Source: Ruminococcus flavefaciens (lineage in GTDB: Bacteria > Bacillota > Clostridia > Oscillospirales > Ruminococcaceae). From it: a stretch of DNA of 64,000 nt. The stretch spans positions 1-64,000 of the forward strand of contig NZ_FNWV01000007.1 in NCBI RefSeq assembly GCF_900108555.1, given 5' to 3'. Positions 34,915 through 43,162 of the stretch are shown here, piece after piece (position 1 is the first letter of the stretch; the number at the start of each line of letters is the position of its first letter). A program made the position numbers and the translations under genes. The notes beneath the pieces are model-generated. The model saw only the letters and a list, made by a program, of their open reading frames with translations, did not search any database and was not told the origin of the DNA.

Positions 34915-36369
34915 ATGAACAATATTCTATTCGCCGCTTCTGAGTGCGTTCCATTTATAAAGACAGGCGGTCTTGCTGACGTTGTTGGAGCACTTCCGCA
35001 GTATATCGACAAAAATCAGTTCGATGTAAGAGTTATTATGCCTTATTACACCTGTATACCCGAAAAGTACAGGAATGAATTCAAATATGTTCACCACTTC
35101 TATATGGACTACGGTATGAGAAGCGAGGGCGTTCATGTCGGTATAATGGAGTATGAATATAACGGTATCAAGTTCTATTTCGTTGATAACGAGTATTACT
35201 TCAAGTGCGATACGCCATATTCTCCCGATCTGAAATGGGATATAGAGAGGTTCACTTTCTTCTGTAAGGCTGTACTGGCTATCATGCCTGTTATAGGCTT
35301 CCGTCCTGATATTATCCATTGTCACGACTGGCAGGCTTCTCTGATACCTGTGTTCCTTCATTCTGCCTTTGCTACAAATCCGTTTTTCAGCTCAACAAAG
35401 AGCATTATGACTATCCATAACCTGAAATTCCAGGGCGTATGGGATATAGATACATTCAAGTATAATACAGCTTTGCCTGATTATATGTTTACATCGGATA
35501 AGCTGGAGTTCCACAAGGACGCTAATATGCTCAAGGGCGGTCTGGTTTATGCTGATTATATAACCACAGTTTCCGAGACCTACGCTCAGGAGATAAAGTA
35601 TCCTTTCTACGGCGAACAGCTTGACGGACTCCTCCGTGCGCGTTCAGCTTCACTGAGAGGTATCCTCAACGGTATCGACTATAAGGTATTCGATCCTGAA
35701 AACGATGAAAAGATACCTGTGAAGTTCACTTCCAAGAACTTCAAGACCAAGAAAGCCGAGAATAAGGAGAAATTGCAGGCTCAGCTGGGACTTCCCGTTG
35801 ATAAGAACAAGTATATGATAGGTATTATCTCCCGTCTTACCGACCAGAAGGGACTTGACCTCGTAAATTACGCTATGGAGCGTATCTGCGATGAGAATAC
35901 ACAGTTCGTCATTATCGGTACAGGCGACCCGAGATATGAGAATATGTTCAGGCATTATCAGTGGAAGTACCCCGAGAGGGTTTCGGCTAATATCCTCTAT
36001 GATGATAATCTGGCTCACAAGCTCTATGCGGCTGCTGATACTATCCTTATGCCTTCGCTTTTCGAGCCCTGCGGACTTACTCAGCTCATCGCGCTGAGAT
36101 ACGGCACTTTGCCTATAGTCCGTGAAACAGGCGGTCTGAAAGACACAGTACAGCCCTACAACGAGTTTGAGGGTACAGGAAACGGCTTCTCATTTGCCAA
36201 CTATAACGGAGACGAGATGCTGTCAACTATCAATTATTCCAAGAAAGTCTACTTCGAGCACCGCAAGCAGTGGGACGAAATGGTAAAACGAGCTATGGAG
36301 CAGGACTTCTCATGGAACAGCTCCGCCCGTCAGTACGAGGGAATGTACAACTGGATGATAAATTGGTAA
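34915..36369 (+). CDS. glgA: glycogen synthase (ADP-glucose, GT5)
   Basis: Transfers glucose from ADP-glucose to alpha-1,4-glucan. 484 residues: N-terminal GT5 signature FIKTGGLADVVGALPQYI (ADP-glucose lysine in KTGGL), HCHDWQASLIPVFL, ILNGIDYKVFDPENDEKI, and the C-terminal block TILMPSLFEPCGLTQLIALR with YGTLPIVRETGGLKDTV. Ribosome site AAAGGAG. No other glg gene is adjacent. Glycogen storage during sugar excess is common in Ruminococcus. Confidence 0.96.
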   Translation: MNNILFAASECVPFIKTGGLADVVGALPQYIDKNQFDVRVIMPYYTCIPEKYRNEFKYVHHFYMDYGMRSEGVHVGIMEYEYNGIKFYFVDNEYYFKCDTPYSPDLKWDIERFTFFCKAVLAIMPVIGFRPDIIHCHDWQASLIPVFLHSAFATNPFFSSTKSIMTIHNLKFQGVWDIDTFKYNTALPDYMFTSDKLEFHKDANMLKGGLVYADYITTVSETYAQEIKYPFYGEQLDGLLRARSASLRGILNGIDYKVFDPENDEKIPVKFTSKNFKTKKAENKEKLQAQLGLPVDKNKYMIGIISRLTDQKGLDLVNYAMERICDENTQFVIIGTGDPRYENMFRHYQWKYPERVSANILYDDNLAHKLYAAADTILMPSLFEPCGLTQLIALRYGTLPIVRETGGLKDTVQPYNEFEGTGNGFSFANYNGDEMLSTINYSKKVYFEHRKQWDEMVKRAMEQDFSWNSSARQYEGMYNWMINW

Positions 36370-36436
36370 AAATATTGCGTGAGGGCGGACTCGTTCCGCC
36401 CTTACTGGTTTAATTCATAATTCATAATGCATAATC

Positions 36437-36645
36437 GTAGGGGCGAGTTCCGCTCGCCCATGTATGCCTTACGATGAAAATAACATGAGCACGCTGTAGG
36501 GGCTGCCTTTGGCAGTCCGAGCCTTACGTAATAGGTAACATGAAACAATTGTAGGGGCGAGTTCCACTCGCTCGTGTACGCCTTACGCTGCAAATTACAT
36601 GAGCGTACTGTAGGGGAGCCCGCCTCGGGCTCCCGTCATTAACGT
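36437..36645 (+). repeat. four-unit array of modular palindromic repeats
   Basis: GTAGGGG starts units at 36437, 36496, 36551 and 36610 (steps 59, 55 and 59). Each has a different palindrome (GGGCGAGTTCCGCTCGCCC; GGCTGCCTTTGGCAGTCC; GCGAGTTCCACTCGCTC; GGGAGCCCGCCTCGGGCTCCC-like) followed, in the first three, by a conserved spacer around GCCTTACG and an ACATGA word. Non-coding; it fills the gap between glgA and the DUF1963 gene. Confidence 0.85.
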
Positions 36646-36681
36646 ACAACTCAAAAAATGTCACACTTGAGAGAGAATAAT

Positions 36682-38208
36682 ATGTTTTTTGATAAGATAT
36701 TTGATGCTTTGACGGACAGTACCGAAAAACTGCTTGAAAAAGAGGCAAGAGTCAGAGGACTTGATTACAATGAGGTCAAGGCTGACGCTGATTCGGGACT
36801 TCTTTTAGACGGCTGTAGCTTCGGCAGGAAATATGCCATAGTCCGCAACGGAAAGAAGTCCGTGCTTCTGCCGTATAATGAGCTTTTCTGGGTGTTTGCC
36901 AAAGGAACCGATGATGCCGAAATGGCAGATGTTTACTTTGTGACGGTATATCATATCATGTACCAGATAAACAATATGAGAAAAACTGATGCCGTAAATA
37001 TCTGCGAAAGGATACTTGCAGCCGACAGAGCGGTCCTCATCGGCTTCAAAGAAGAGTACGCGAAGATCTATGACGAGCACCCCGATGACTTAAAGGAAGT
37101 AAAAAGGCAGTACCTGATAGGTTCGGTATTTCAGGAACTGAAAAAGGACGCAGAGGAGAGAAAAGAAAGGGGAGAGTATGAGACTAAGCCCTCTCCTGTA
37201 GCTCCCGTACAGCAGGAAACTCATGCAGAAAAGCCCGAGCCTGTACAGGAAAAAGTCTCTGAGCCTGTGCCCGAGCCTGAGAAAGTGCCGGATAAGTTCG
37301 ATGAGATACAGGAAAGGCTCATGGAAGCTTACAACAGGCTCTGCGATGAAGCCGATTTGGACACTCCCCTGCGCACCGAAATGGCAATATGCGAGGCTGC
37401 TCCCGAGATAGGCGAGCAAATGAAGAAATTCAGACGCAACGCCATATTCTTGTGCGATAAGGAAACTCCCGAGGGCGGGATACCCGTGGGAGCAAGCAAG
37501 ATAGGCGGATTTTCGGACCTTCCTCCCGATATGGAGTACCCGACCATGACAGGCTTTACCTTCCGCAGAAAGGGACAGAAGCCCGAAGAAGCAAAGGTCT
37601 ATCCCAAAACGGCTATGCACCTTGCAGTGCAGATAAACCTTTATGAGCTTGCGGAGAGCGGTGCGGACACAGAGGGGATATTCCCGAAAACGGGTATGCT
37701 GTATCTTTTCTGGAGCGGCGAAATGGACGATACTATATTCGATCCCGAAAATAAATACGTATTTGTACGTGCTGACCAGCCTGAGCTTGCTCAGGTGAGC
37801 AAAATGATATGGTGGGACGGCGATATGTCCGCGCTTAGACGTACAGAGCCGCCCCTGTCTTATTATGAGGACGCAGACGATGAGGACAATGGCAGATTTG
37901 ACGATATATGTCCCGAGGCGATGGTATCCTTTGCTGATATGACGGAGTATTCTCGTGAGGAACTGCTGAGTATAAAGGGATTTTCGGAGATAGACGAACG
38001 AAATGACTTTGAGCTTTCAGATCATGGCAATAAGCTCCTTGGAGTTCCGTGGGGCTGTAATATACCTTATATCGAGAAAGACGAGATACAGCTTTTGCAG
38101 CTCAGATACAGTGTGGGCTGCGTGTGGTCGCTGTTCTGGATAATGAAGAAGCAGGACTTTATTGACCGCGATTTTACAAATATACATCTGGACGCTGACT
38201 GCGACTGA
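36682..38208 (+). CDS. DUF1963 (YwqG-like) protein with extra N-terminal domain
   Basis: 508 residues. The C-terminal 300 match DUF1963/YwqG (IPVGASKIGGFSDLPPDMEY, LAVQINLYELAES, FPKTGMLYLFWSGE, LLGVPWGCNIPYIEKDEIQL, then the DADCD end). The N-terminal about 160 residues form a separate helical domain without a recognised family, joined by a Pro/Glu linker. Function is unknown. The ATG at 36682 is preferred (GAGAGAG upstream) over one at 36658, which has no ribosome site. The HAD gene follows after 26 bases. Confidence 0.8.
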   Translation: MFFDKIFDALTDSTEKLLEKEARVRGLDYNEVKADADSGLLLDGCSFGRKYAIVRNGKKSVLLPYNELFWVFAKGTDDAEMADVYFVTVYHIMYQINNMRKTDAVNICERILAADRAVLIGFKEEYAKIYDEHPDDLKEVKRQYLIGSVFQELKKDAEERKERGEYETKPSPVAPVQQETHAEKPEPVQEKVSEPVPEPEKVPDKFDEIQERLMEAYNRLCDEADLDTPLRTEMAICEAAPEIGEQMKKFRRNAIFLCDKETPEGGIPVGASKIGGFSDLPPDMEYPTMTGFTFRRKGQKPEEAKVYPKTAMHLAVQINLYELAESGADTEGIFPKTGMLYLFWSGEMDDTIFDPENKYVFVRADQPELAQVSKMIWWDGDMSALRRTEPPLSYYEDADDEDNGRFDDICPEAMVSFADMTEYSREELLSIKGFSEIDERNDFELSDHGNKLLGVPWGCNIPYIEKDEIQLLQLRYSVGCVWSLFWIMKKQDFIDRDFTNIHLDADCD

Positions 38209-38234
38209 GCAAAAATACAAACAAGGAGCAAATA

Positions 38235-38894
38235 ATGTTAAAAGGCGCGATTTTTGATATGGACGGTCTTATGATAGACACCGAAAAGCTCTATCTCAAA
38301 TTCTGGATACTGGCGGCTAAGGACTACGGCTATGATATGAAGCCCGAGCACGTTTACGCTATCCGCAGTATGGCAAGGAAATTTTCCATACCCAAGATAA
38401 AGAGCTTTCTGGGGGAGGACTGTCCCACAGAGGAGATACGTGCGCACAGAACAGTGCTTATGAACGAGTACATAAAGGAAAACGGTCTCGAAGTGAAAAA
38501 GGGACTGTTCACTCTTCTGGACTATCTCCGTGACCACGGTATAAAAATGGCTGTGGCAACGGCTACACCAAGTAACAGGACTAACGAATATCTGCGTACT
38601 ATAGGTGCTTATGACTATTTTTCGGCTATGGTGTGCGGAGACATGATAACCAACGGCAAGCCTGCTCCCGATATATACCTTACGGCAGCTGAAGAGCTGG
38701 GACTTCCGCCGCAGGAGTGCGCTGCGTTTGAGGATTCGCCCAACGGTATAACAGCTGCCCATGCAGCAGGCTGTCACGCCATAATGATACCCGATATGAC
38801 CCAGCCCGATGATGAGATAAAGCCGCTTCTGTCGGCAGTATATGACAGTCTTGACGAAGCGATAGAGTATTTTGAGAGGAGCATGAAAGAATGA
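38235..38894 (+). CDS. HAD-family phosphatase (beta-phosphoglucomutase-like)
   Basis: 219 residues. HAD motif I is FDMDGLMIDTEKLYL (nucleophile Asp in DMDG), motif II lies around MAVATATPSNR, motif III uses Lys in TNGKPAPDIYLTAAEELGL and motif IV is FEDSPNGITAAHAAG. The helical cap between motifs I and II fits subclass I (PGMB/phosphatase). The substrate is not predictable. The stop overlaps the next ATG by four bases. Confidence 0.92.
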   Translation: MLKGAIFDMDGLMIDTEKLYLKFWILAAKDYGYDMKPEHVYAIRSMARKFSIPKIKSFLGEDCPTEEIRAHRTVLMNEYIKENGLEVKKGLFTLLDYLRDHGIKMAVATATPSNRTNEYLRTIGAYDYFSAMVCGDMITNGKPAPDIYLTAAEELGLPPQECAAFEDSPNGITAAHAAGCHAIMIPDMTQPDDEIKPLLSAVYDSLDEAIEYFERSMKE

Positions 38895-39133
38895 GCGTTT
38901 CGGAGATATTTGAGATACCTAAGTTCTATTACTTCGAGAGCGGCAACGACTTCTCGGGAAGCAAGGGCGATTTCGCATATAAGATACTGAACGGCGATGT
39001 GCTTAAATGTATGACATGGCACGGCAGGCTCTGCTCCATGAAGGCTGAGATAGAGCATGAGGCGGAGTTTGAACGTACACAGGAAGGCTTCGACAATATG
39101 ATAAAATGGCTGGAAGAGCAGTATAAATCATAA
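38891..39133 (+). CDS. hypothetical protein (80 aa)
   Basis: Small soluble protein (FEIPKFYYFESGNDFSGSKG, then FAYKILNGDVLKCMTWHGRL), not recognised. Its ATG overlaps the stop of the HAD gene (ATGA), so translation is coupled and the two are probably functionally linked. A hairpin formed by CATAATTC/GAATTATG repeats directly after the stop may end the transcript. Confidence 0.75.
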   Translation: MSVSEIFEIPKFYYFESGNDFSGSKGDFAYKILNGDVLKCMTWHGRLCSMKAEIEHEAEFERTQEGFDNMIKWLEEQYKS

Positions 39134-39155
39134 TTCAGCTTTGCCGAATTATGAT
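39126..39155. repeat. short palindrome (ATCATAATTC class)
   Basis: AATCATAATTC and GAATTATGATT around a short loop, at the 3' end of the 80-residue gene. The related palindrome at 61177-61209 uses the same ATCATAATT ends. Confidence 0.6.
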
Positions 39156-39170
39156 TTTAGCCGTTAGTCC

Positions 39171-39202
39171 TTAGAGCTTAGAACTAAGAGCTAAGAACTA
39201 AG
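39171..39202 (+). repeat. left inverted repeat flanking the 194-aa gene
   Basis: 32-base sequence built of TTAGAGCTTAGAACTAAG words. Its inverse complement at 39899-39930 matches at 27 of 32 positions. Confidence 0.65.
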
Positions 39203-39278
39203 TAGTGGCGAGTGCCACTCGCACGTCAACCCAGATGCAGGCAGCATGATCATTCATATAGGCAGGTGAAGCAAAAAA

Positions 39279-39863
39279 ATGGGAAAACTCCAATGTGCAG
39301 ATGAAGTATCGGCATCAATGCATCTGGATATGCTTATAAATGAAAAGAAAATACTGACAGAGATATGTACTATAAGAAAAAGACAGCATCTGAACAGTGT
39401 AAGATCACAGCTGGAAAAGTATAAGTTCATTGACGTCAGAGAGAATGACAGACTTCAGAACGGTCAGCTCTGGCTGCTTGCAGGCAGAAACGAAAATGAG
39501 CTAAAAGCTCTTAATGTAGGGCAGAGCCGAGATATACGGAATGAGATAGAGTATGATGTAGGTATAATGTATGGTACTATAAGCGGTAAAAGGGTAAGCT
39601 GTCCATACAAACAGCTCAAAAAGGACTATGAAGAGCTTACGTTTTATGAGGTGGATATCGACAGCTACATTAAAATGCTGTTTGGCGGTATATGCGAATG
39701 TGACGGCATTGTAAAGATCATGTTTGAGATGTCAAAGGAATATATGGCAGAAGCCGCTTTAGCTTACAGGACTGCGGCTGAATACTGGAATTTCAACAGA
39801 TCAGGCATGGATAAGAAAGCCTATTACCGTATACTTGATATGCCCGAAATACTTGGAAAGTAA
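39279..39863 (+). CDS. hypothetical protein between inverted repeats (194 aa)
   Basis: Not recognised. N-terminal helical region (INEKKILTEICTIRKRQHLN), then GQLWLLAGRNENELKALNVG followed by QSRDIRNEIEYD, which faintly resembles a GIY-YIG-type beta-hairpin with VGQS but lacks enough of the motif to call a nuclease. Ends with an Ala-rich helix and a Tyr-rich tail. AGGTGAAG is the ribosome site. The gene is bracketed by 32-base inverted repeats about 760 bases apart, which suggests a cassette. Confidence 0.65.
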   Translation: MGKLQCADEVSASMHLDMLINEKKILTEICTIRKRQHLNSVRSQLEKYKFIDVRENDRLQNGQLWLLAGRNENELKALNVGQSRDIRNEIEYDVGIMYGTISGKRVSCPYKQLKKDYEELTFYEVDIDSYIKMLFGGICECDGIVKIMFEMSKEYMAEAALAYRTAAEYWNFNRSGMDKKAYYRILDMPEILGK

Positions 39864-39898
39864 ATAACCGTATTTTAACGGCTCCGCAACTCTCGGCT

Positions 39899-39930
39899 CT
39901 TAGTTCTAAGTTCTGAGGTCTTAGCTCTAA
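39899..39930 (+). repeat. right inverted repeat flanking the 194-aa gene
   Basis: TTAGTTCTAAG and TCTTAGCTCTAA words; inverse complement of 39171-39202 at 27 of 32 positions. It ends eight bases before the -35 of the next promoter. Confidence 0.65.
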
Positions 39931-39937
39931 TTTTGTG

Positions 39938-39966
39938 TTGACAAACGTGTACAGTGGGATTATAAT
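39938..39966 (+). promoter_or_regulatory. exact-consensus sigma-A promoter
   Basis: TTGACA (39938-39943), 17 bases, TATAAT (39961-39966). It is 309 bases before the trkA ATG, so it would produce a long leader. Confidence 0.88.
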
Positions 39967-39978
39967 TAATGTGTACTC

Positions 39979-40242
39979 ACTAACCGCCGTCGGGCGGTTA
40001 GTACTCCGAACTCTGTTCGGAGCAGCGCAAATTTTTTGTAATATAGGAAATTTGCGCAACACATTTCTTTATGTCAAGCTCATTTTGCCTGAAGGGCAAA
40101 ACAAAGTGCAAGAAAATGTTATAACATCAATGGATTTTCTTGCACTTTGACCACTAAAAATCGGCTTTTATAAGCTGCAAAATCCGATTTTTAGTGGGTG
40201 AGCAGACATTAATTATATTGAGTAAATATATCTGCTCACCCA
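39979..40242 (+). ncRNA. candidate structured leader RNA: seven consecutive hairpins upstream of trkA
   Basis: Seven successive perfect or near-perfect stems: 39979-39988/39993-40002 (10 bp), 40004-40010/40016-40022 (7), 40025-40034/40048-40057 (10), 40083-40089/40095-40101 (7), 40102-40116/40135-40149 (15), 40151-40164/40184-40197 (14) and 40195-40206/40231-40242 (12). They begin just after the predicted transcription start and end 33 bases before trkA. None is followed by a T-run, so they are not ordinary terminators. It does not match a leader class I know; it could also be a compound repeat inserted behind the promoter. Confidence 0.5.
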
Positions 40243-40274
40243 TAGTTTTGTAATAATATTTTTATGGAGGAAAT

Positions 40275-41633
40275 ATGGACATTATAATTGTAGGATGCGG
40301 CAAGGTAGGAAGTGCTCTTGCGCAAGTCCTCAGCGATGAACACAACATCACTATTATAGATAAGAAAGAGACGCTGGTAGAAACTGCAATAAACGATTTC
40401 GATGTAATGGGAATATGCGGCAACTGTCTACAGACCAATATCCTTGAAGAAGCTAATGTTTCCAAGGCTAATATCTTTATCGCTGTTACCACTTCCGATG
40501 AAGTAAACGTGTTATCATGCCTTATTGCAAGAAAAATGGGTGCGCGTCATTGTATCGCGCGTGTTCGCAGCCCCGAATTCGACAAACAGCTGGTATTCAT
40601 GCGTGAAGAGCTGGGTATCAGCATGATGGTAAATCCCGATTACAATGCAGCCAACGAAATAGCCAAGGTACTGCGTTACCCCGAGGCTATAAATATAGAG
40701 TCTTTCGCTAAGGGCAGAGTCGATCTTGCAGAAATACGTATCACAAGCGGAAGTATCCTCGACGGTGTAGCTCTCAGTCAGCTTTCAAGAAGAATGAGGC
40801 TCGATGTGCTTATCTGCGCAGTACAGCGCGGCGAGGAGCTCACTATACCTAACGGCAACTATGTGCTCCGCGCAGGTGATAAGATACACATGACTGCTTC
40901 ACACAGCAACATGGTAAAATTCTTCAAGAGCATAAGTGCGGCTTACCGTGAAAAGCGTGTAAAATCGGCTGTACTCATAGGCGGCGGAAGAATTGCTTAT
41001 CATCTTGCTCAGCAGCTTATAGAAATGGGCGTCAAGGTAAAGATCATAGAGATCGACCGTGACCGCTGTCTTGAACTGTCTGACAGGCTCAACAAGGTGG
41101 ATATCTCCTGTGCCGACGGTACAGACCATGATATCCTTGAAGAAGAGCGTGTTTACGATGCCGATGCAGTTGTTACCCTTACGGGAATTGATGAGGAGAA
41201 TATACTTCTTTCGCTCCTTGCCAAGAACAACGGCGTTGAAAAGGTCGTAACAAAGGTAAACAGAATGTCTCTCATGCAGCTTTCCGATACTCTCGACCTT
41301 GACAGTATCATCTCGCCAAAGACTATCACAGTCAATCAGATACTCCAGTATGTGCGTGCAAAGCAGAATTCTCTCGGAAACAGTGTAACTACGCTGTACA
41401 GACTGGTCAATGACAGACTTGAAGCTATAGAGTTCGTAGTCCGCGACAAGAAGGAATATGTAGATGTTCCACTGAAGAAGCTGAAGCTTCGCAGCGGTAT
41501 CCTTATTGCAAGCATCGCAAGAGGAAATGAACTTATCATACCAAAGGGCGATGACTGCCTGCAGGTAAACGACAGCGTTGTTGTCGTTACTACTACAAAG
41601 GGTATGCACGACCTCAGTAATATCTTTGACTAA
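40275..41633 (+). CDS. trkA: Trk potassium uptake regulatory subunit TrkA
   Basis: Peripheral NAD(H)-binding subunit that gates the TrkH potassium channel-transporter. 452 residues with two RCK repeats: IIIVGCGKVGSALAQVLSDE at the N-terminus and SAVLIGGGRIAYHLAQQLIE at about 234-253, each followed by an RCK_C domain. TGGAGG precedes the ATG. trkH follows after 19 bases. Expression is probably controlled through the long hairpin-rich leader. Confidence 0.95.
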   Translation: MDIIIVGCGKVGSALAQVLSDEHNITIIDKKETLVETAINDFDVMGICGNCLQTNILEEANVSKANIFIAVTTSDEVNVLSCLIARKMGARHCIARVRSPEFDKQLVFMREELGISMMVNPDYNAANEIAKVLRYPEAINIESFAKGRVDLAEIRITSGSILDGVALSQLSRRMRLDVLICAVQRGEELTIPNGNYVLRAGDKIHMTASHSNMVKFFKSISAAYREKRVKSAVLIGGGRIAYHLAQQLIEMGVKVKIIEIDRDRCLELSDRLNKVDISCADGTDHDILEEERVYDADAVVTLTGIDEENILLSLLAKNNGVEKVVTKVNRMSLMQLSDTLDLDSIISPKTITVNQILQYVRAKQNSLGNSVTTLYRLVNDRLEAIEFVVRDKKEYVDVPLKKLKLRSGILIASIARGNELIIPKGDDCLQVNDSVVVVTTTKGMHDLSNIFD

Positions 41634-41652
41634 GGAGTTCGCCTGACTTTAT

Positions 41653-43089
41653 ATGAACTATAGAATGGTATCTTACATTATGGGACAGATACTGAAAGTC
41701 GTTGGACTTTGTATGCTTCTGCCCATATTAGTAGGTTTTATTTATGAGGAGGACCATGTTGTGGCTTCCTTCGGCATTCCTTTTCTGATAATTATGGCAA
41801 TAGCTATTATTTTCACTGTAAGGAAGCCGAAAAACAATTCAGTATATTCCATGGAAGGCTTTGTGAGCGTTGCGGCTTCATGGATAATGATGTCATGCAT
41901 CGGAGCTCTGCCTTTCATTATCTCGGGAGAGATAGACGATTATCCCAGTGCTTTATTTGAGACAGTTTCGGGATTTACGACAACGGGTGCGACTATCCTT
42001 GACGATGTTGAGGCAATGTCAAAATCCTGCCTCTTCTGGCGAGCCTTTACTCACTGGCTGGGCGGTATGGGAGTACTTATGTTCGTTATCGCCATTATGT
42101 CCAGCAACGACTCGCGTACCATGCATATGATGCGAGCTGAGTGTGCAGGTCCGAAGGTGGGACGGCTTGTATCAAAGTCGCGCTTTTCCGCACGTATACT
42201 CTACGGCATATACATAACACTTACGGTCTCTGAGGCTGTACTGCTGCTTTTCGGCGGTATGCCGCTCTATGATGCTATTATCCACGCCTGCTCGTCGGCA
42301 GGTACGGGAGGCTTCTCCATATGGGGTGACAGCATCGGTCACTATGACAGCGTTTACATCGAAATGGTAGTGGCAACTTTCATTATCCTTTTCGGTGTCA
42401 ACTTCAACCTTTACTACTACCTTATAATAAGAAAGTATTCGCTTGCTTACAAGAATGAAGAGGTAAGGACTTATTTCGGCGTTATCATAGCTGCTACGGC
42501 TATTATTGCATTTAACGTCCACAAGCTCTATGACGGCGTAGGCGATACTCTCAGACATACATTCTTTATGGTAGCTTCTACCATAACCTCGGCAGGTTTT
42601 TCGACTACGGATACTGCCAAGTGGCCTGTATTCTCGCAGACGCTGCTGCTGATGCTCATGTTCGTGGGCTCGTGTGCAGGCTCTACAGGCGGCGGTATGA
42701 AGGTATCGAGAATAATGATACTTATAAAGACAGGTATCAAGGAACTTAAATATATCACAAATCCGCGAGCTGTATCTTCTGTAAAAATGGACGGAAAGCC
42801 CGTTGAGAAGGACGTTGTCCGCGGTGTAAGCAATTACCTGATATTGTTTATCATGCTTATGTGCATATCTGTATTGCTGGTAACTCTCAACGGCTTCACC
42901 ATTGAGGAGTCGGCTTCGGCAGTAATAACCTGTATGAACAATATCGGCTTCGGTGTGGGACGATTTGGTCCTGCGGGAAATCTCGGCGGACTCAATGCAT
43001 TTTCAAAGGTAGTATTATGCTTTGATATGCTTCTTGGCAGACTTGAGATATATCCGCTCATAATGCTCTTCGTGCCGAGAAGAAGGTAA
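41653..43089 (+). CDS. trkH: Trk potassium uptake membrane subunit TrkH
   Basis: 478-residue integral membrane protein with four pore-loop repeats. Selectivity-type segments are visible as SGFTTTGATIL, CSSAGTGGFSIWG, TSAGFSTTD and NNIGFGVGRFGP, the Gly residues being the potassium filter positions. It ends in LIMLFVPRRR. Forms the Trk system with TrkA. A 9-bp hairpin AGACCTGCA/TGCAGGTCT lies after the stop without a T-run. Confidence 0.95.
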   Translation: MNYRMVSYIMGQILKVVGLCMLLPILVGFIYEEDHVVASFGIPFLIIMAIAIIFTVRKPKNNSVYSMEGFVSVAASWIMMSCIGALPFIISGEIDDYPSALFETVSGFTTTGATILDDVEAMSKSCLFWRAFTHWLGGMGVLMFVIAIMSSNDSRTMHMMRAECAGPKVGRLVSKSRFSARILYGIYITLTVSEAVLLLFGGMPLYDAIIHACSSAGTGGFSIWGDSIGHYDSVYIEMVVATFIILFGVNFNLYYYLIIRKYSLAYKNEEVRTYFGVIIAATAIIAFNVHKLYDGVGDTLRHTFFMVASTITSAGFSTTDTAKWPVFSQTLLLMLMFVGSCAGSTGGGMKVSRIMILIKTGIKELKYITNPRAVSSVKMDGKPVEKDVVRGVSNYLILFIMLMCISVLLVTLNGFTIEESASAVITCMNNIGFGVGRFGPAGNLGGLNAFSKVVLCFDMLLGRLEIYPLIMLFVPRRR

Positions 43090-43096
43090 GCTTTTA

Positions 43097-43130
43097 AGAC
43101 CTGCATATGCTTGGGGTGCTGTGCAGGTCT
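43097..43130 (+). other. hairpin after trkH
   Basis: AGACCTGCA (43097-43105) and TGCAGGTCT (43122-43130) form a perfect stem with a 16-base loop and no T-run, so transcription could continue into the next gene. Confidence 0.5.
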
Positions 43131-43162
43131 GAAATATGATATTAAAATGGGAGGAATAAAAA

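Noticed and set aside
36437..36645. CRISPR-like periodicity of about 57 bases
   Set aside because: The constant part is a short head and spacer, the variable part is palindromic rather than unique spacer DNA, only four units exist and no cas gene is nearby.
39979..40242. Cyclic di-AMP (ydaO-type) riboswitch before trkA
   Set aside because: I could not find the conserved words of that class; the region is a row of independent hairpins. A covariance search would decide.
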